Notes under the pieces: model-generated | Told to the model about the DNA's origin: nothing | The model's input: the letters and a program-made list of their open reading frames with translations, nothing else | Database searches by the model: none | Part shown: positions 1 to 8,900 of the stretch, piece by piece | How positions within the stretch are numbered: the stretch's first letter is position 1 | Layout: the number at the start of each line of letters is the position of its first letter | Made by a program: the position numbers and the translations under genes | NCBI GenBank assembly: GCA_910587135.1 | Contig: CAJULF010000008.1 | Span: 63,199-84,148, forward strand | DNA length: 20,950 nt | Source of the DNA: an uncultured Oscillospiraceae bacterium | GTDB lineage: Bacteria; Bacillota; Clostridia; Oscillospirales; Ruminococcaceae | Reading direction: 5' to 3'

Positions 1-9
1 CCCACGCAG

Positions 10-121
10 GAATTTCCCGCAATCCGCTGTGAAAGCGTAACGGAGCGTAAGCGCAGTGTAGCTTTAACAGCGAGATAGCGCAAACGACAGGAAGTGTCGT
101 TTGCGGCGGTGCGGGAAATTC
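10..121. repeat. Y-shaped palindromic intergenic fold upstream of the YwqG-like gene
   Basis: An outer 12-bp perfect inverted repeat (10-21 GAATTTCCCGCA with 110-121) encloses two further hairpins: 25-36 with 61-72 (12 bp, one mismatch) and 79-89 with 95-105 (11 bp perfect, loop GGAAG). The layout, an AT-rich outer stem around two GC-rich arms, is the same as in the elements at 2843, 9736, 9864 and 13533, but the primary sequence is only loosely similar and the conserved ends are not visible. It may be a divergent relative or an unrelated structured 5' leader. It ends 22 bases before the start codon of the next gene, so if transcribed it would be in that mRNA's leader. No promoter is seen between it and the gene. 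Confidence 0.55.
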
Positions 122-143
122 AAATTTAAATAAGGAGAATTTA

Positions 144-1091
144 ATGGTACATAACGTTGAGGAAGAGATCGCTCAGGCGATGGAAAAGAGCAAGAAGGAG
201 TTCAGCAAAGAAACGCTGGACAAGCTGACTCTGCTTTTAAAGCGGGTTGATGAGAAATGCCCTCCCAAGCCGCAGGTGCTGTTAAAGCCGGTTCGCGCGG
301 AAAATATTTCTGTATTCGACAGCAAGCTTGGCGGCGTGCCCTATCTCCCCAAGGACATGGAGTACCCCAAGGTATTGGAGGGAAGCTCTGCGGGAAAACC
401 GCTAAGGCTGCTTGCTCAGCTTAATTTTGAGAAGCTGCCGCGGCTGGAGGGGTTTCCCGAAAAGGGAATTTTGCAGTTTTTCACGGGCAGTGACGATGAC
501 GATGTTATCGGGATAGATTTCGACAATTATTTCAATCAGAACGCTTTCCGCGTGATATATCACGAGAATATCACTGAGGATACCTCAAAGCTGATATCGC
601 AGGCGGATATGCCGGACTTTGACTGCGAGGAGGACTATTTCCCGTTTAAGGGGGAATTCCTGCTGACGGCAGGTGAGGTTCGTAATGTTCCCGTAACCAC
701 CGCCGATTTTCGCTTTGATATCGTTATCGCGGAAGCATACAACGAGCTTTTCGGCGGGAATATCGTCGGTATGTACGGCATGAGGGGCGAACAGGGAGCA
801 GTCCAGGTCGACAGACCGCTCTATGACGCTGTACACGAGGTGCGGTGCCAATTGGGCACTTGTATGGGCGGCTTTCCGTTTTTCATGCAGGAGGATCCGC
901 GTTGTTACAATGACGACTATGCGAAATGCGACATACTGCTTTTCCAGCTTGACAGCGAGATACCAGAGGGCGGTAAATTTGAGGACGAAATTATGTGGGG
1001 CGACAGCGGCGTGGGTAATTTCTTCATAAGCTCCGAAGATCTGGCGAAACGGGATTTCACGCGCGTGTTGTATACATGGGACTGCGGATAA
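144..1091 (+). CDS. DUF1963 / YwqG-like protein
   Basis: A 315-residue soluble protein of the DUF1963 (YwqG) family, whose biochemical role is not established. Family hallmarks are present in order: SKLGGVPYLP near residue 60, LLAQLNFEKLP near 90, GILQFF near 108, GGFPFFMQEDPR near 242, LLFQLDSE near 266, MWGDSGVGNFFI near 285 and the C-terminal LYTWDCG. Length is close to full for the family. The ATG at 144 is supported by AAGGAG at 132-137, 6 bases upstream. No signal peptide or membrane segment is visible, so it is probably cytoplasmic. Its stop codon lies against the ribosome binding site of the DinB-like gene 15 bases on, so the two are probably cotranscribed. Family assignment is from recognised motifs; function is unknown. 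Confidence 0.88.
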   Translation: MVHNVEEEIAQAMEKSKKEFSKETLDKLTLLLKRVDEKCPPKPQVLLKPVRAENISVFDSKLGGVPYLPKDMEYPKVLEGSSAGKPLRLLAQLNFEKLPRLEGFPEKGILQFFTGSDDDDVIGIDFDNYFNQNAFRVIYHENITEDTSKLISQADMPDFDCEEDYFPFKGEFLLTAGEVRNVPVTTADFRFDIVIAEAYNELFGGNIVGMYGMRGEQGAVQVDRPLYDAVHEVRCQLGTCMGGFPFFMQEDPRCYNDDYAKCDILLFQLDSEIPEGGKFEDEIMWGDSGVGNFFISSEDLAKRDFTRVLYTWDCG

Positions 1092-1106
1092 GGGAGGCAT
1101 GGCCTG

Positions 1107-1603
1107 ATGAGCGTTTGCGAAATGCTTAAGCGGCAGACGGACGTTAATTTTGTAAATCTTGAAACCGCTATACATACCTATGACAGAAACGCGCTTGTAT
1201 GCGGCGCTTCCGCGTGGAGATATGTCTATCATGCCATTCATTCCGCGGATAAGTGGTTCTTTAATCCCTTTGTTTTTGAAGAGCCTCCTTTTCATGAGGA
1301 CGGAATGGATAATCCCGACAACCCCTGCTCCGTTGAATTTTCCGACGAGCAGCTTCTGGACTATTTGCAGACAGTCCGCCAAAAAACAAAGAAGTACCTT
1401 GACGGGCTTACCGAGAGGAATTGGATTTGTGTCCCGAAAATTGCCGTTACACGCGGCTGGAGCTTGCGCTTATGCAGTTCCGCCATATTTCTCTGCATAT
1501 CGGAATGCTGAACGGTCAGACCATCGAGCGCACGGGAAGATTTCCCATTATCGTTGGTCCAAGCACATATTCAAAGCTTGACAGCGGATATTTGGAGAAT
1601 TGA
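1107..1603 (+). pseudogene. DinB-like family protein, frameshifted
   Basis: Resembles the DinB/YfiT-like four-helix-bundle superfamily, metal-dependent proteins that often act as thiol transferases; exact substrate unknown. The first frame (from ATG 1107, GGGAGG at 1092-1097) gives the N-terminal part with YHAIHSADKWFFNP. After about 1417 the homology continues in another frame as ELDLCPENCRYTRLELALMQ, then RHISLHIGMLNGQ, ending at the stop 1601-1603. The three expected metal-ligand histidines are spread over the two frames (HAIH, RHIS, LHIG). Restoring one base near 1416-1419 (a GGG run reduced to GG fits) would give a continuous protein of about 165 residues, normal for the family. As written, the first frame runs on to a stop at 1511 with a nonsense tail. 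This is either a recent inactivation or a sequencing/assembly error. Confidence 0.75.
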
Positions 1604-1604
1604 A

Positions 1605-1644
1605 ATAAGCGCGGTTTAAGACAGCCGCGCTTATGCTTTTGCTT
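1605..1644 (+). terminator. Rho-independent terminator of the YwqG-like/DinB-like operon
   Basis: A perfect 10-bp inverted repeat, ATAAGCGCGG (1605-1614) with CCGCGCTTAT (1625-1634), 10-base loop, followed by a T-rich stretch (GCTTTTGCTT). It begins just after the DinB-like stop codon. Confidence 0.75.
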
Positions 1645-1717
1645 GTGAAATTGCACAAGAAACAGATGCGATCATAGTTATTTATATAAGAAAAAGTGAT
1701 TGAGGAATAAATTTCTA

Positions 1718-1746
1718 TTGACATACACTTTAAAATATTATATAAT
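1718..1746 (+). promoter_or_regulatory. Sigma-A type promoter of the CAP lipoprotein gene
   Basis: Exact consensus -35 TTGACA (1718-1723), 17-bp spacer, exact consensus -10 TATAAT (1741-1746). The leader to the ATG at 1786 would be about 33 bases and carries GGAGGTGG at 1775-1782. Such a perfect match suggests strong constitutive initiation; no operator is evident. Confidence 0.85.
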
Positions 1747-1785
1747 CAAAGTAAGGACTTTGGGCAGATACTGCGGAGGTGGATC

Positions 1786-2814
1786 ATGAAATTTAAAAGA
1801 GTTTTTCTTATAGCTGCTGCGGCGTGCGCGATTGCGCTGACAGGGTGCGCGGCACAGTCGGAGTATTACGGCGTGTTCGTTTCGGAAGGTACATATTCCG
1901 ATAAAACGGAGAGTGTTGAGTTCCAGTATTTTTTCAGTGGTTTTGTTCCCGAAGAAACGTCGGAATCCCCTAAAACGGAGAGTGTTGAGTTCCAGTTTTT
2001 TTTCAGTGGCTTTGTTCCCGAAGAAACGTCAGAATCCCCCGCTGTATCAACTCCCTTACCGGAAACGCCGTCAATTACCGAAACAACCGCCGCCATCACG
2101 TCAGCTTCCGAACCCCCGACAGCATCTCATGTGACCTCTTCGACGCCCGCACCGTCAACAACGCCTGTAACCACTCCTGAATCGCAGACACCACCAGCCG
2201 CGCCGTCTACGGCTTCCTCAAAAATCTCCACCCCTGCGACAGCGGCTACCGCTGCTCCGTATGCCCCGTCAACCTTTGAAACCCCCTCAACCGCAAAAAC
2301 ACAAAACTCAACTCACGCTCCGTCAGCCAATGCTGCAAATCCCGCGACCGCTCCCGAAACATCGGCAAGTACCAAAAAATCCGAAACCACGATTGCTACG
2401 GTTGCGGCGGCGATTGACGAACCCGCTCCCGCCGAGGATTACATAAATGAGGTGCTCAGACTGGTGAACGTTGAGCGTGCTAATGAGGGACTTTCTCCGC
2501 TGGTGCTGGACAGTGAGCTTTCTAAGGCGGCAAGAGAACGCGCTGAGGAGCAGGTCGAGCTTTTCGGACATACCCGTCCCAATGGGGAAAGCTGCTTTTC
2601 TATATTCAAGGAGTACGGAATAAGCTACAGTACGGCGGGGGAGAACGCCGCCGCGGGTTACTCTAATCCCGAAGATGTAGTGAAGGCTTGGATGAGCTCC
2701 GACGGACACCGCGCAAATATCCTTAAGCCCTGCTTTGAAAAGCTTGGAGTGGGATTTGTGTATAGCGAAGGCAGCTACGTCGCTTATTGGGTTCAGCTTT
2801 TTGTTGAGGAATAA
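1786..2814 (+). CDS. CAP/SCP-domain surface lipoprotein with Ser/Thr/Pro-rich stalk
   Basis: A 342-residue predicted lipoprotein. Residues 1-20 form a signal peptide ending in the lipobox LTGC, with Cys21 as the expected lipidation site, so the protein should be anchored on the outer face of the membrane. Residues 39-84 are two copies of a 23-residue repeat. Residues 85-210 are low-complexity, rich in Ser, Thr, Pro and Ala, as in cell-wall-spanning stalks. Residues 217-342 are a CAP (cysteine-rich secretory/PR-1-like) domain like that of Bacillus YkwD: GHTRP with His262, GEN with Glu286 and GHRANIL with His308 are the usual conserved cavity residues. The molecular activity of bacterial CAP domains is largely unknown. 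Single gene with its own promoter and terminator hairpin. Confidence 0.9.
   Translation: MKFKRVFLIAAAACAIALTGCAAQSEYYGVFVSEGTYSDKTESVEFQYFFSGFVPEETSESPKTESVEFQFFFSGFVPEETSESPAVSTPLPETPSITETTAAITSASEPPTASHVTSSTPAPSTTPVTTPESQTPPAAPSTASSKISTPATAATAAPYAPSTFETPSTAKTQNSTHAPSANAANPATAPETSASTKKSETTIATVAAAIDEPAPAEDYINEVLRLVNVERANEGLSPLVLDSELSKAARERAEEQVELFGHTRPNGESCFSIFKEYGISYSTAGENAAAGYSNPEDVVKAWMSSDGHRANILKPCFEKLGVGFVYSEGSYVAYWVQLFVEE
1902..2039 (+). repeat. 69-bp tandem repeat inside the lipoprotein gene
   Basis: Two adjacent 69-bp units, 1902-1970 and 1971-2039, differing at 3 positions by eye. Each encodes 23 residues (KTESVEFQ[Y/F]FFSGFVPEE then TSESP). The near identity points to a recent in-frame duplication between signal peptide and stalk. 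Confidence 0.93.
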
Positions 2815-2819
2815 TTTTT

Positions 2820-2842
2820 ACCGCGTCCTTTATGGGCGCGGT
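2820..2842 (+). terminator. Terminator-like hairpin after the lipoprotein gene, proximal copy
   Basis: A hairpin with arms ACCGCGTCC and GGGCGCGGT (one G-T pair) 6 bases after the stop codon. It lacks a T-tract because the element at 2843 follows directly. A near copy at 3126-3148 (19 of 23 bases the same) does have a T-tract after it, which suggests this hairpin was duplicated when the element inserted and the original tail stayed with the distal copy. Confidence 0.6.
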
Positions 2843-3125
2843 TCAGATTGTATATAAAGGTTGACCTAAATTGGATTATTTGAAAAAATTTCAAAATTTC
2901 CGTTAGTCATACTCCGTTACGCTACGCTTCACTCCGCATGCCTAACGGAAACCGTACACATTTGCCATTCGGCAAATGTGTACTTTTTGAAATTTCATTC
3001 GCCGACATTGCGTGGCTTATAAGCTTTTTCTACAAGCTGCGTGCACATTTGCCAAATGACAAATGTGCGCTTTTTGAAATTTAATGCGCTGACATTATGT
3101 TGTCAATAGGTTTTTTCTACAGGCT
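2843..3125 (+). mobile_element. Hairpin-associated small mobile element, copy A (forward, extended)
   Basis: Non-coding, MITE-like. The left end reads TCAGATTGTATATAAAGG, continuing GTTGACC. An outer stem AAATTTCAAAA (2886-2896) pairs with TTTTGAAATTT (2985-2995). Inside lie arm 1 (CCGTTAG 2900-2906 with CTAACGG 2942-2948) and arm 2 (13 bp perfect, 2954-2966 with 2971-2983). A right-end module ending TTTTTCTACAAGCTG closes at about 3039. A second hairpin (about 3041-3069) and a second right-end module ending TTTTTTCTACAGGCTG at 3125 follow, making this copy about 90 bp longer than the others. It is flanked by related hairpins at 2820-2842 and 3126-3148. There is no open reading frame; movement would need a transposase in trans. 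The family name is unknown to me. Confidence 0.8.
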
Positions 3126-3156
3126 GCTGCGTCCATTATGGACGCGGTAGGTTTTT
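3126..3156 (+). terminator. Terminator-like hairpin, distal copy, with T-tract
   Basis: GCGTCC (3129-3134) pairs with GGACGC (3140-3145) and GGTTTTTATT follows within a few bases. It matches the hairpin at 2820-2842 at 19 of 23 positions (3126-3148). Probably the original terminator tail of the lipoprotein gene, displaced by the inserted element. Confidence 0.6.
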
Positions 3157-3451
3157 ATTAAGATTTTAGAAAATAATAATTTATATCAACAACTGAAATT
3201 AACAAAATCATTTTTTTAGTCTCAATTTTAAGTAAAAAATTAAATGCGCCAAAGAAATTGTTAAAAACACCTAAAATATTTAAATTATTTACCTCTATGA
3301 CTGTTATAATGATGAATACACATTAGTTTTGATATCTAATTCAACAACAGATAATAGATTGTAGTCTATTATCTTTGGAGCTTATTTGTGAAATAAAAAA
3401 AGCTAACAAAAAAGTTATCTCGATCAATATTCTTTTTATACGAAATAAACA
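3157..3451. other. AT-rich intergenic stretch with one palindrome
   Basis: About 300 bases, very AT-rich, with no convincing gene. The only clear structure is a perfect 10-bp inverted repeat AGATAATAGA (3349-3358) and TCTATTATCT (3365-3374), loop TTGTAG, about 80 bases before the putative promoter of the transporter gene. It could be an operator or a weak hairpin. Confidence 0.5.
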
Positions 3452-3505
3452 TTGAAAAATCTCCCTTTTGATTGTATCATAGTGATATAAATATACGAAA
3501 GGGGG
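3437..3505 (+). promoter_or_regulatory. Putative promoter and ribosome binding site of the MMPL operon
   Basis: TTGAAA (3452-3457), 17-bp spacer and TATCAT (3475-3480) form a plausible sigma-A promoter. TATACGAAA occurs on both sides of it (3437-3445 and 3492-3500), possibly a regulator half-site pair. GGGGG at 3501-3505, 7 bases before TTG 3513, sets that TTG as the start codon. Confidence 0.55.
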
Positions 3506-3512
3506 CATTCCC

Positions 3513-5981
3513 TTGTCCAAGAAATCTGTGGTGAACAACGCGGAAACCGAAACGGCGATGTATAAAATAGCTGCGTTTATTGTTGACAAAAGAAATTTGT
3601 TTTTCCTGCTGTTTATTTTCGCGCTTATTTTCAGTGTGTTTTCCCGAAACTGGGTGAGCGTTGAGGACGATATCACGCAGTATCTTCCCGAAACCACCGA
3701 GACCCGCAGGGGACTGACGCTGATGAACGACGAGTTTGTCACATACGGCTCGGCGTCGGTAATGGTGTCGAACATAACCTACGAAAAGGCGGAGGAGCTT
3801 AAGGAACTGATAGAAAATATACGCGGCGTTAGCGGCGTTGAGCTGGACGATTCCGAGGAGCACTATAAAAACGCTTCCGCAATGTTTTCTGTGACATTTG
3901 AGGGGGAAGCGGACGACGATATCAGCAAGAGCGCCATGGATAAAATCAAATCGGGGCTTTCGGGCTACGACGTTTACATTTCCAGCGAGGTCGGCAATGA
4001 TGCTTCTGCGCAGCTTGCGGAGGAAATGGGAGTAGTTACGCTGATCGCGGCGGGAATTATTCTGGTGGTGCTGTTCTTTACCTCTAAGGCTTACGCGGAG
4101 ATACCCGTGCTGATAATGACATTCGGCGCGGCGGCGCTGCTGAATATGGGTACAAATTTCATGGTGGGGACGATATCGTTTATTTCCGATTCGGTCACCA
4201 TAGTGCTGCAGCTGGCGCTGGCGATAGATTACGCCATTATACTGATTCACAGATATACCGAGGAGCATGAACATCTTGAAGCGCGGGAGGCTTGTATTCT
4301 GGCGCTGAGCAAGGCTATTCCGGAGATATCCTCCAGCTCGCTCACCACTATTTCGGGTCTTATTGCGCTGGCGTTCATGCAGTTCCGTATCGGTGCGGAT
4401 CTTGCTGTTGTTCTTATCAAGGCGATAATGCTGAGTCTTTTGTCAGTATTTACGCTGATGCCGGGACTTATCATGGTTTTCAGCAAGCTTATCGACAAAA
4501 CCGTACATAAAAATTTTGTTCCGACGATTTCAGCGGTCGGAAAATTCGCGTTTGCGACAAAATATGTTATTCCGCCCGTCTTTGTTGCGGTTACGGTTTT
4601 TGCGGCGATATTCGCAAATAATTGCCCGTATTGCTACGGAACTTCCGACCTTGAAACGCCGCGCCAAAGCGAATCGCAGATAGCGGTGCAGAAAATCAAG
4701 GATAATTTCGGCACGACCAACCTTGCCGCTCTGATAGTCCCCTCGGGCAGCTATGAGAACGAGGGCAGACTGATAAGGCGGCTGGAGAGCTACCCCGAGG
4801 TGGAATCCTGCATGGGGCTTGCCAATATTGAGGCAATGGACGGCTATGTGCTGACGGATAAGCTCACTCCAAGGCAATTCTCTGAGCTTGTAGACCTCGA
4901 TTACGAGGTGGCACAGGTGTTGTATGCGGCTTATGCCATAAACGACGAGGACTACGGCGACGTTGTAAACGGGCTTTCTCAATACGGCGTGCCGCTGATA
5001 GATATGTTCATGTTCGCTTATGAAGAGGTTGACAAGGGCTATGTAACCCTTGACGACGACCTGATGGACACTCTTGAGGAGCTGCACGAAACTTTAAACG
5101 ATGCGCTTCTTCAGCTTAAAACGGAGGAATACAGCCGTATTCTGGTTTATCTGAATCTACCCGAGGAGGGTGAGGAAACCTTCAAATTCCTCAGCACTAT
5201 CCATGAGGAGGCGGAAAAGCTCTATCCCGAGGATGTCTATCTCGTGGGTAACTCCACCAGCGACTACGACCTTTCTACATCATTTGTAAACGACAATCTG
5301 ACCATAAGCATACTGTCGGCGCTGTTCGTTATAATTATACTGCTGTTTACTTTCAAGAGCGCGGGACTTCCGGTGCTGCTGATAGCGGTTATCCAAGGCT
5401 CTATATGGATGAATTTCTCTTTCCCGACTTTTGAGGATAATCCGCTGTTCTTCCTGAGCTATCTTATTGTAAACTCTATTCAGATGGGCGCAAATATAGA
5501 TTACGCTATTGTTATTTCCAGCCGCTATATGGAGCTTAAGCAGGAAATGCCCATCAAAAAAGCTATCACCGAAACGCTTAATCAGGCTTTCCCGACAATT
5601 ATCACATCGGGAACTATCCTTGCGGCGGCGGGTATACTTATAGGACAGCTTTCCACCGACGGAACGATATCCTCTATCGGCGTTTGTCTGGGACGGGGAA
5701 CTATCATATCCATTATTCTGGTTATGGGAGTGCTGCCGCAGATACTTCTTCTGGGCGATACGATAATAGAGCGCACCTCGTTTACCATAAAGAAGCGCGA
5801 GCGCACGCAGATGAGCGGCAGCGGCATAGCGGTAACGGGACTTGTAAGAGGTTATGTCAACGGACGTATCGACGCGGTGGTAAACGGAATTATTGTAGGC
5901 GATATCGACGCGAAAATAGAAAGCAAAAATATTGAAGTGCTGGAAACGGCGGAGCAAACGGAGGTGAACGCAAATGAATAG
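3513..5981 (+). CDS. MMPL-family (RND superfamily) membrane transporter
   Basis: An 822-residue polytopic membrane protein with the twofold RND/MMPL layout. TM1 is near residues 29-46, a first extracellular domain spans 50-170, five or six TM helices lie between 173 and 325, another is near 351-369, a second extracellular domain spans 370-590, and a second TM bundle runs from about 595 to 765. Each half carries the family IDYAI motif in its TM4-equivalent helix (Asp239-Tyr240 and Asp663-Tyr664), where the acidic residue is expected to carry the proton relay. The substrate cannot be told; relatives export lipids or other envelope molecules. The TTG start is chosen because a GGGGG site lies 7 bases upstream and the reading begins just before TM1. 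The last 8 bases overlap the next gene, implying translational coupling and a joint function. Confidence 0.88.
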   Translation: MSKKSVVNNAETETAMYKIAAFIVDKRNLFFLLFIFALIFSVFSRNWVSVEDDITQYLPETTETRRGLTLMNDEFVTYGSASVMVSNITYEKAEELKELIENIRGVSGVELDDSEEHYKNASAMFSVTFEGEADDDISKSAMDKIKSGLSGYDVYISSEVGNDASAQLAEEMGVVTLIAAGIILVVLFFTSKAYAEIPVLIMTFGAAALLNMGTNFMVGTISFISDSVTIVLQLALAIDYAIILIHRYTEEHEHLEAREACILALSKAIPEISSSSLTTISGLIALAFMQFRIGADLAVVLIKAIMLSLLSVFTLMPGLIMVFSKLIDKTVHKNFVPTISAVGKFAFATKYVIPPVFVAVTVFAAIFANNCPYCYGTSDLETPRQSESQIAVQKIKDNFGTTNLAALIVPSGSYENEGRLIRRLESYPEVESCMGLANIEAMDGYVLTDKLTPRQFSELVDLDYEVAQVLYAAYAINDEDYGDVVNGLSQYGVPLIDMFMFAYEEVDKGYVTLDDDLMDTLEELHETLNDALLQLKTEEYSRILVYLNLPEEGEETFKFLSTIHEEAEKLYPEDVYLVGNSTSDYDLSTSFVNDNLTISILSALFVIIILLFTFKSAGLPVLLIAVIQGSIWMNFSFPTFEDNPLFFLSYLIVNSIQMGANIDYAIVISSRYMELKQEMPIKKAITETLNQAFPTIITSGTILAAAGILIGQLSTDGTISSIGVCLGRGTIISIILVMGVLPQILLLGDTIIERTSFTIKKRERTQMSGSGIAVTGLVRGYVNGRIDAVVNGIIVGDIDAKIESKNIEVLETAEQTEVNANE

Positions 5982-8900
5982 GAGAACGGCGGCTGTTCTG
6001 GCTGCTCTTATGCTGCTTTCCGAGCCGATGTTTGTCAGTGTTCCCGTCTATGCGCAGACCGCGGTTCGGCAGGAAAACGCGGCGGATACCATTAGTATAA
6101 GCACCGCGGAGGAATTTGCGGAGTTCGCGAAAAACTGTACTCTTGACAGCTATTCCGTGGGAAAGGTGTTTGTGCTGAAAAGCGATATAAATCTTATGGG
6201 AACGGGTATCAAGCCCGTACCCAGCTTCGGCGGTACGTTTGATGGGAACGGTCACACTATTTCGGGGCTTAGCGTTTCGGAGGACATATCTGTGGCGGGA
6301 CTGATCCGCTATATAGAAAAAAGCGGAACGGTAAAAAATCTTAATGTAAGCGGAAGGCTGACCCCTTCGGGCACTGCCGAAAAATGCGGCGGAGTGGCGG
6401 GAGTAAACCGCGGTCGCATTGTAAACTGCTCTTTTACGGGTGTTATATTGGGAAACGAGCGGTGCGGCGGCATAGCGGGGGTCAATGAAAGTGAGGGAAT
6501 GATATCGGGCTGCTCCTCGTCGGGGCGCATACAGGCTGAACATTTCGCGGGAGGGATAGTCGGTGAGAATCGCGGCTATATCCGCACCAGTGAGAATGGG
6601 TGCTCGGTAAACACCTTGGCGGACGACGAATCGCTTGAACTTAGCGACCTCAGCGTGAACGACCTTTACAGTACCGAGAGCTTTTCGGACGTTACCGACG
6701 CGGGCGGCATAGCGGGCTATTCCGACGGCTCGGTGCAGAACTGCAAAAATCTCGGCGCGATAGGCTACCCGCACGTCGGCTATAATATCGGCGGCATAGT
6801 GGGTAGGCAGGAGGGCTATATAAGCGGCTGTGAGAACTACGGCACGGTCAACGGCAGGAAGGATATCGGCGGCATTGTCGGGCAGGCGGAGCCGCACCTT
6901 ATGATATCCTATTCGCAAAGCCGCGCCGACGAGCTGAGCGACAGTCTTGACGAGCTTAATTCCCTTATAGACAAGACTATTGATGATATGGAAAGCCGCG
7001 GCGACGTTATCTCGGGTAACTTCAGCGGCATAAACAGTTCACTGGACAATATCCGCGGCAAAAGCGACGCAATGATGACCGAGGCTGAGCGGATAATAAA
7101 TGCCGACGTTGACTCGGTGAACGAGCTTTCCTCGCGGGTTTCGGATCTGATAGATATGCTTTCACCCGTGGCGGATTCTGTTTCGGATTCCGCGGATATG
7201 CTTGCTGACGGTTTCGACGAGCTGAGCCAGGCGGGGGAACTTCTTGCGGAAAGCCTTGGAGAACTGGACGAGGGGACAGCGATAATCTTTGACTCGCTTG
7301 ATGATATCAGCGGTATGATAACGGAGCTTCAGAGGGCTTCGGAGGCTGTCGGCAGTGCACTGGAGTCTTTAAGGAACGGATTGGGCGACCCGAGAAAAAT
7401 GGAGGACGCTATTAACGCTTTGGAGGACGATATTTCGGCGCTTAAATTCGCGGTTGACTCCATCAGCAAAAATACCGCGGAGCTGCTGTCAAGTCTGGAC
7501 GGATTTATAAATTCCGCGGAAACGGAAGCGGCGGCGGATAAGATAAAAGACGCTCTCGAGGCGATTTCGTCGGCTTCAACAAGGCTTTCCGACGATCTTG
7601 ACAGATTGAGCGAGGCACTTAAAAATATAAGCGACAGGCTTTCGGATATTACGGAAATTCCCGATGACCCAGACAGTGTGGGGGGTATTTTCGGCGACGA
7701 TTATCAAAAATATCTCGATGAGATAAAGGAAATGCTGAAGGACGGCACTTTGAAAGAGGCGGTGGAGGCGACGACGGCGGTTTTCAACGACCTGTCTGAC
7801 ATGGCAAATGCGATGTCAGAGCTTTCCGAAGGCGTTTCCGACATGATAAACAGCCGTGCCATAGAGCGCTTCAAGCGGCAGATATCCTCCATATCACGCG
7901 ACATAATGGACGACGTTGAATATATCGATCGTATTACCGGCAGCGGAGCTACTTTCCCCGATACGGATATTGACGAGCTTTACGCGGTTATAGACTATCT
8001 GAAAAGCGCTTCCGACAGTATGACAAGCTCGGGCGACTACGCAAAGCGGGCTGTCGATATGGTTAAGAGCGCTTGGGAGGACTTGGACGATGCGGCGGCG
8101 GACGCAGTCGCGGCGGCATACTGCGCTTCCGACGCAAGCGTGAGCATGAGAGATGCTTCGAACCGCCTGGGCGATGCTGTGGATGAGGTCGGGGATATTA
8201 TTGACTTTTTCGCCGATAAGCCCGATATAGTTTTTGTGGGTGCGGACGATGGATTTATAGAATCCCGCGAGAGCTTAAGCGCGTCTTTGGAGAGCCTTAC
8301 CAAAGAGCTTGAGCAGCTTAACGGCTCTGCATCGGGCATGGGCGATATATTCGCGGAGGACTTAAGAGCGATAAACGAGCAGTGCCGTAAAATAAAAGAA
8401 ATCATTTTTGAGATTATAGACGAAATTCGCGATACGACCATTGACGCGGAGGAATATACCGAGGACATCTCCGAATCGGACCAACAGGGCTATGCGGACG
8501 GAAAAATACACGCCTGCCTTAATTACGGGGGGATAAACGGCGATTTGAACATTGGCGGCATTGTCGGAACAATGGGCGTTGACAATTCGTTCGACCCCGA
8601 AAGCGATACCGCCGAGGCAATTGGCGAGCGCTCGCTGAACTTCATGTATATGCTGAGGACTGTTGTAAGAGATTGCTCAAATTACGGAACAGTCATCGCA
8701 AAAAAGAACGCGGTAGGCGGGATAGTCGGCGAAATGTCCACGGGCTGCGTTATCGGCTGCGGCGGCTTTGGCGACGTCAGTTCCGCTTCGGGCGGATACG
8801 TGGGAGGAGTTGCGGGCAATTCTCTTTCCAAGATAGTTTCAAGCAGCGCCATGTGCAGGCTAAGCGGCGGAGATTATGTCGGAGGTATAGCGGGCAGAGC

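Noticed and set aside
3477..4274. Minus-strand reading of 265 codons opposite the start of the MMPL gene
   Set aside because: Antisense to conserved transporter sequence and rich in His, Arg and Gln as expected of a shadow frame.
5890..6918. Minus-strand reading of 342 codons across the transporter/GLUG junction
   Set aside because: Antisense to two well-supported coding regions; composition is that of a reverse shadow and no motif is seen.
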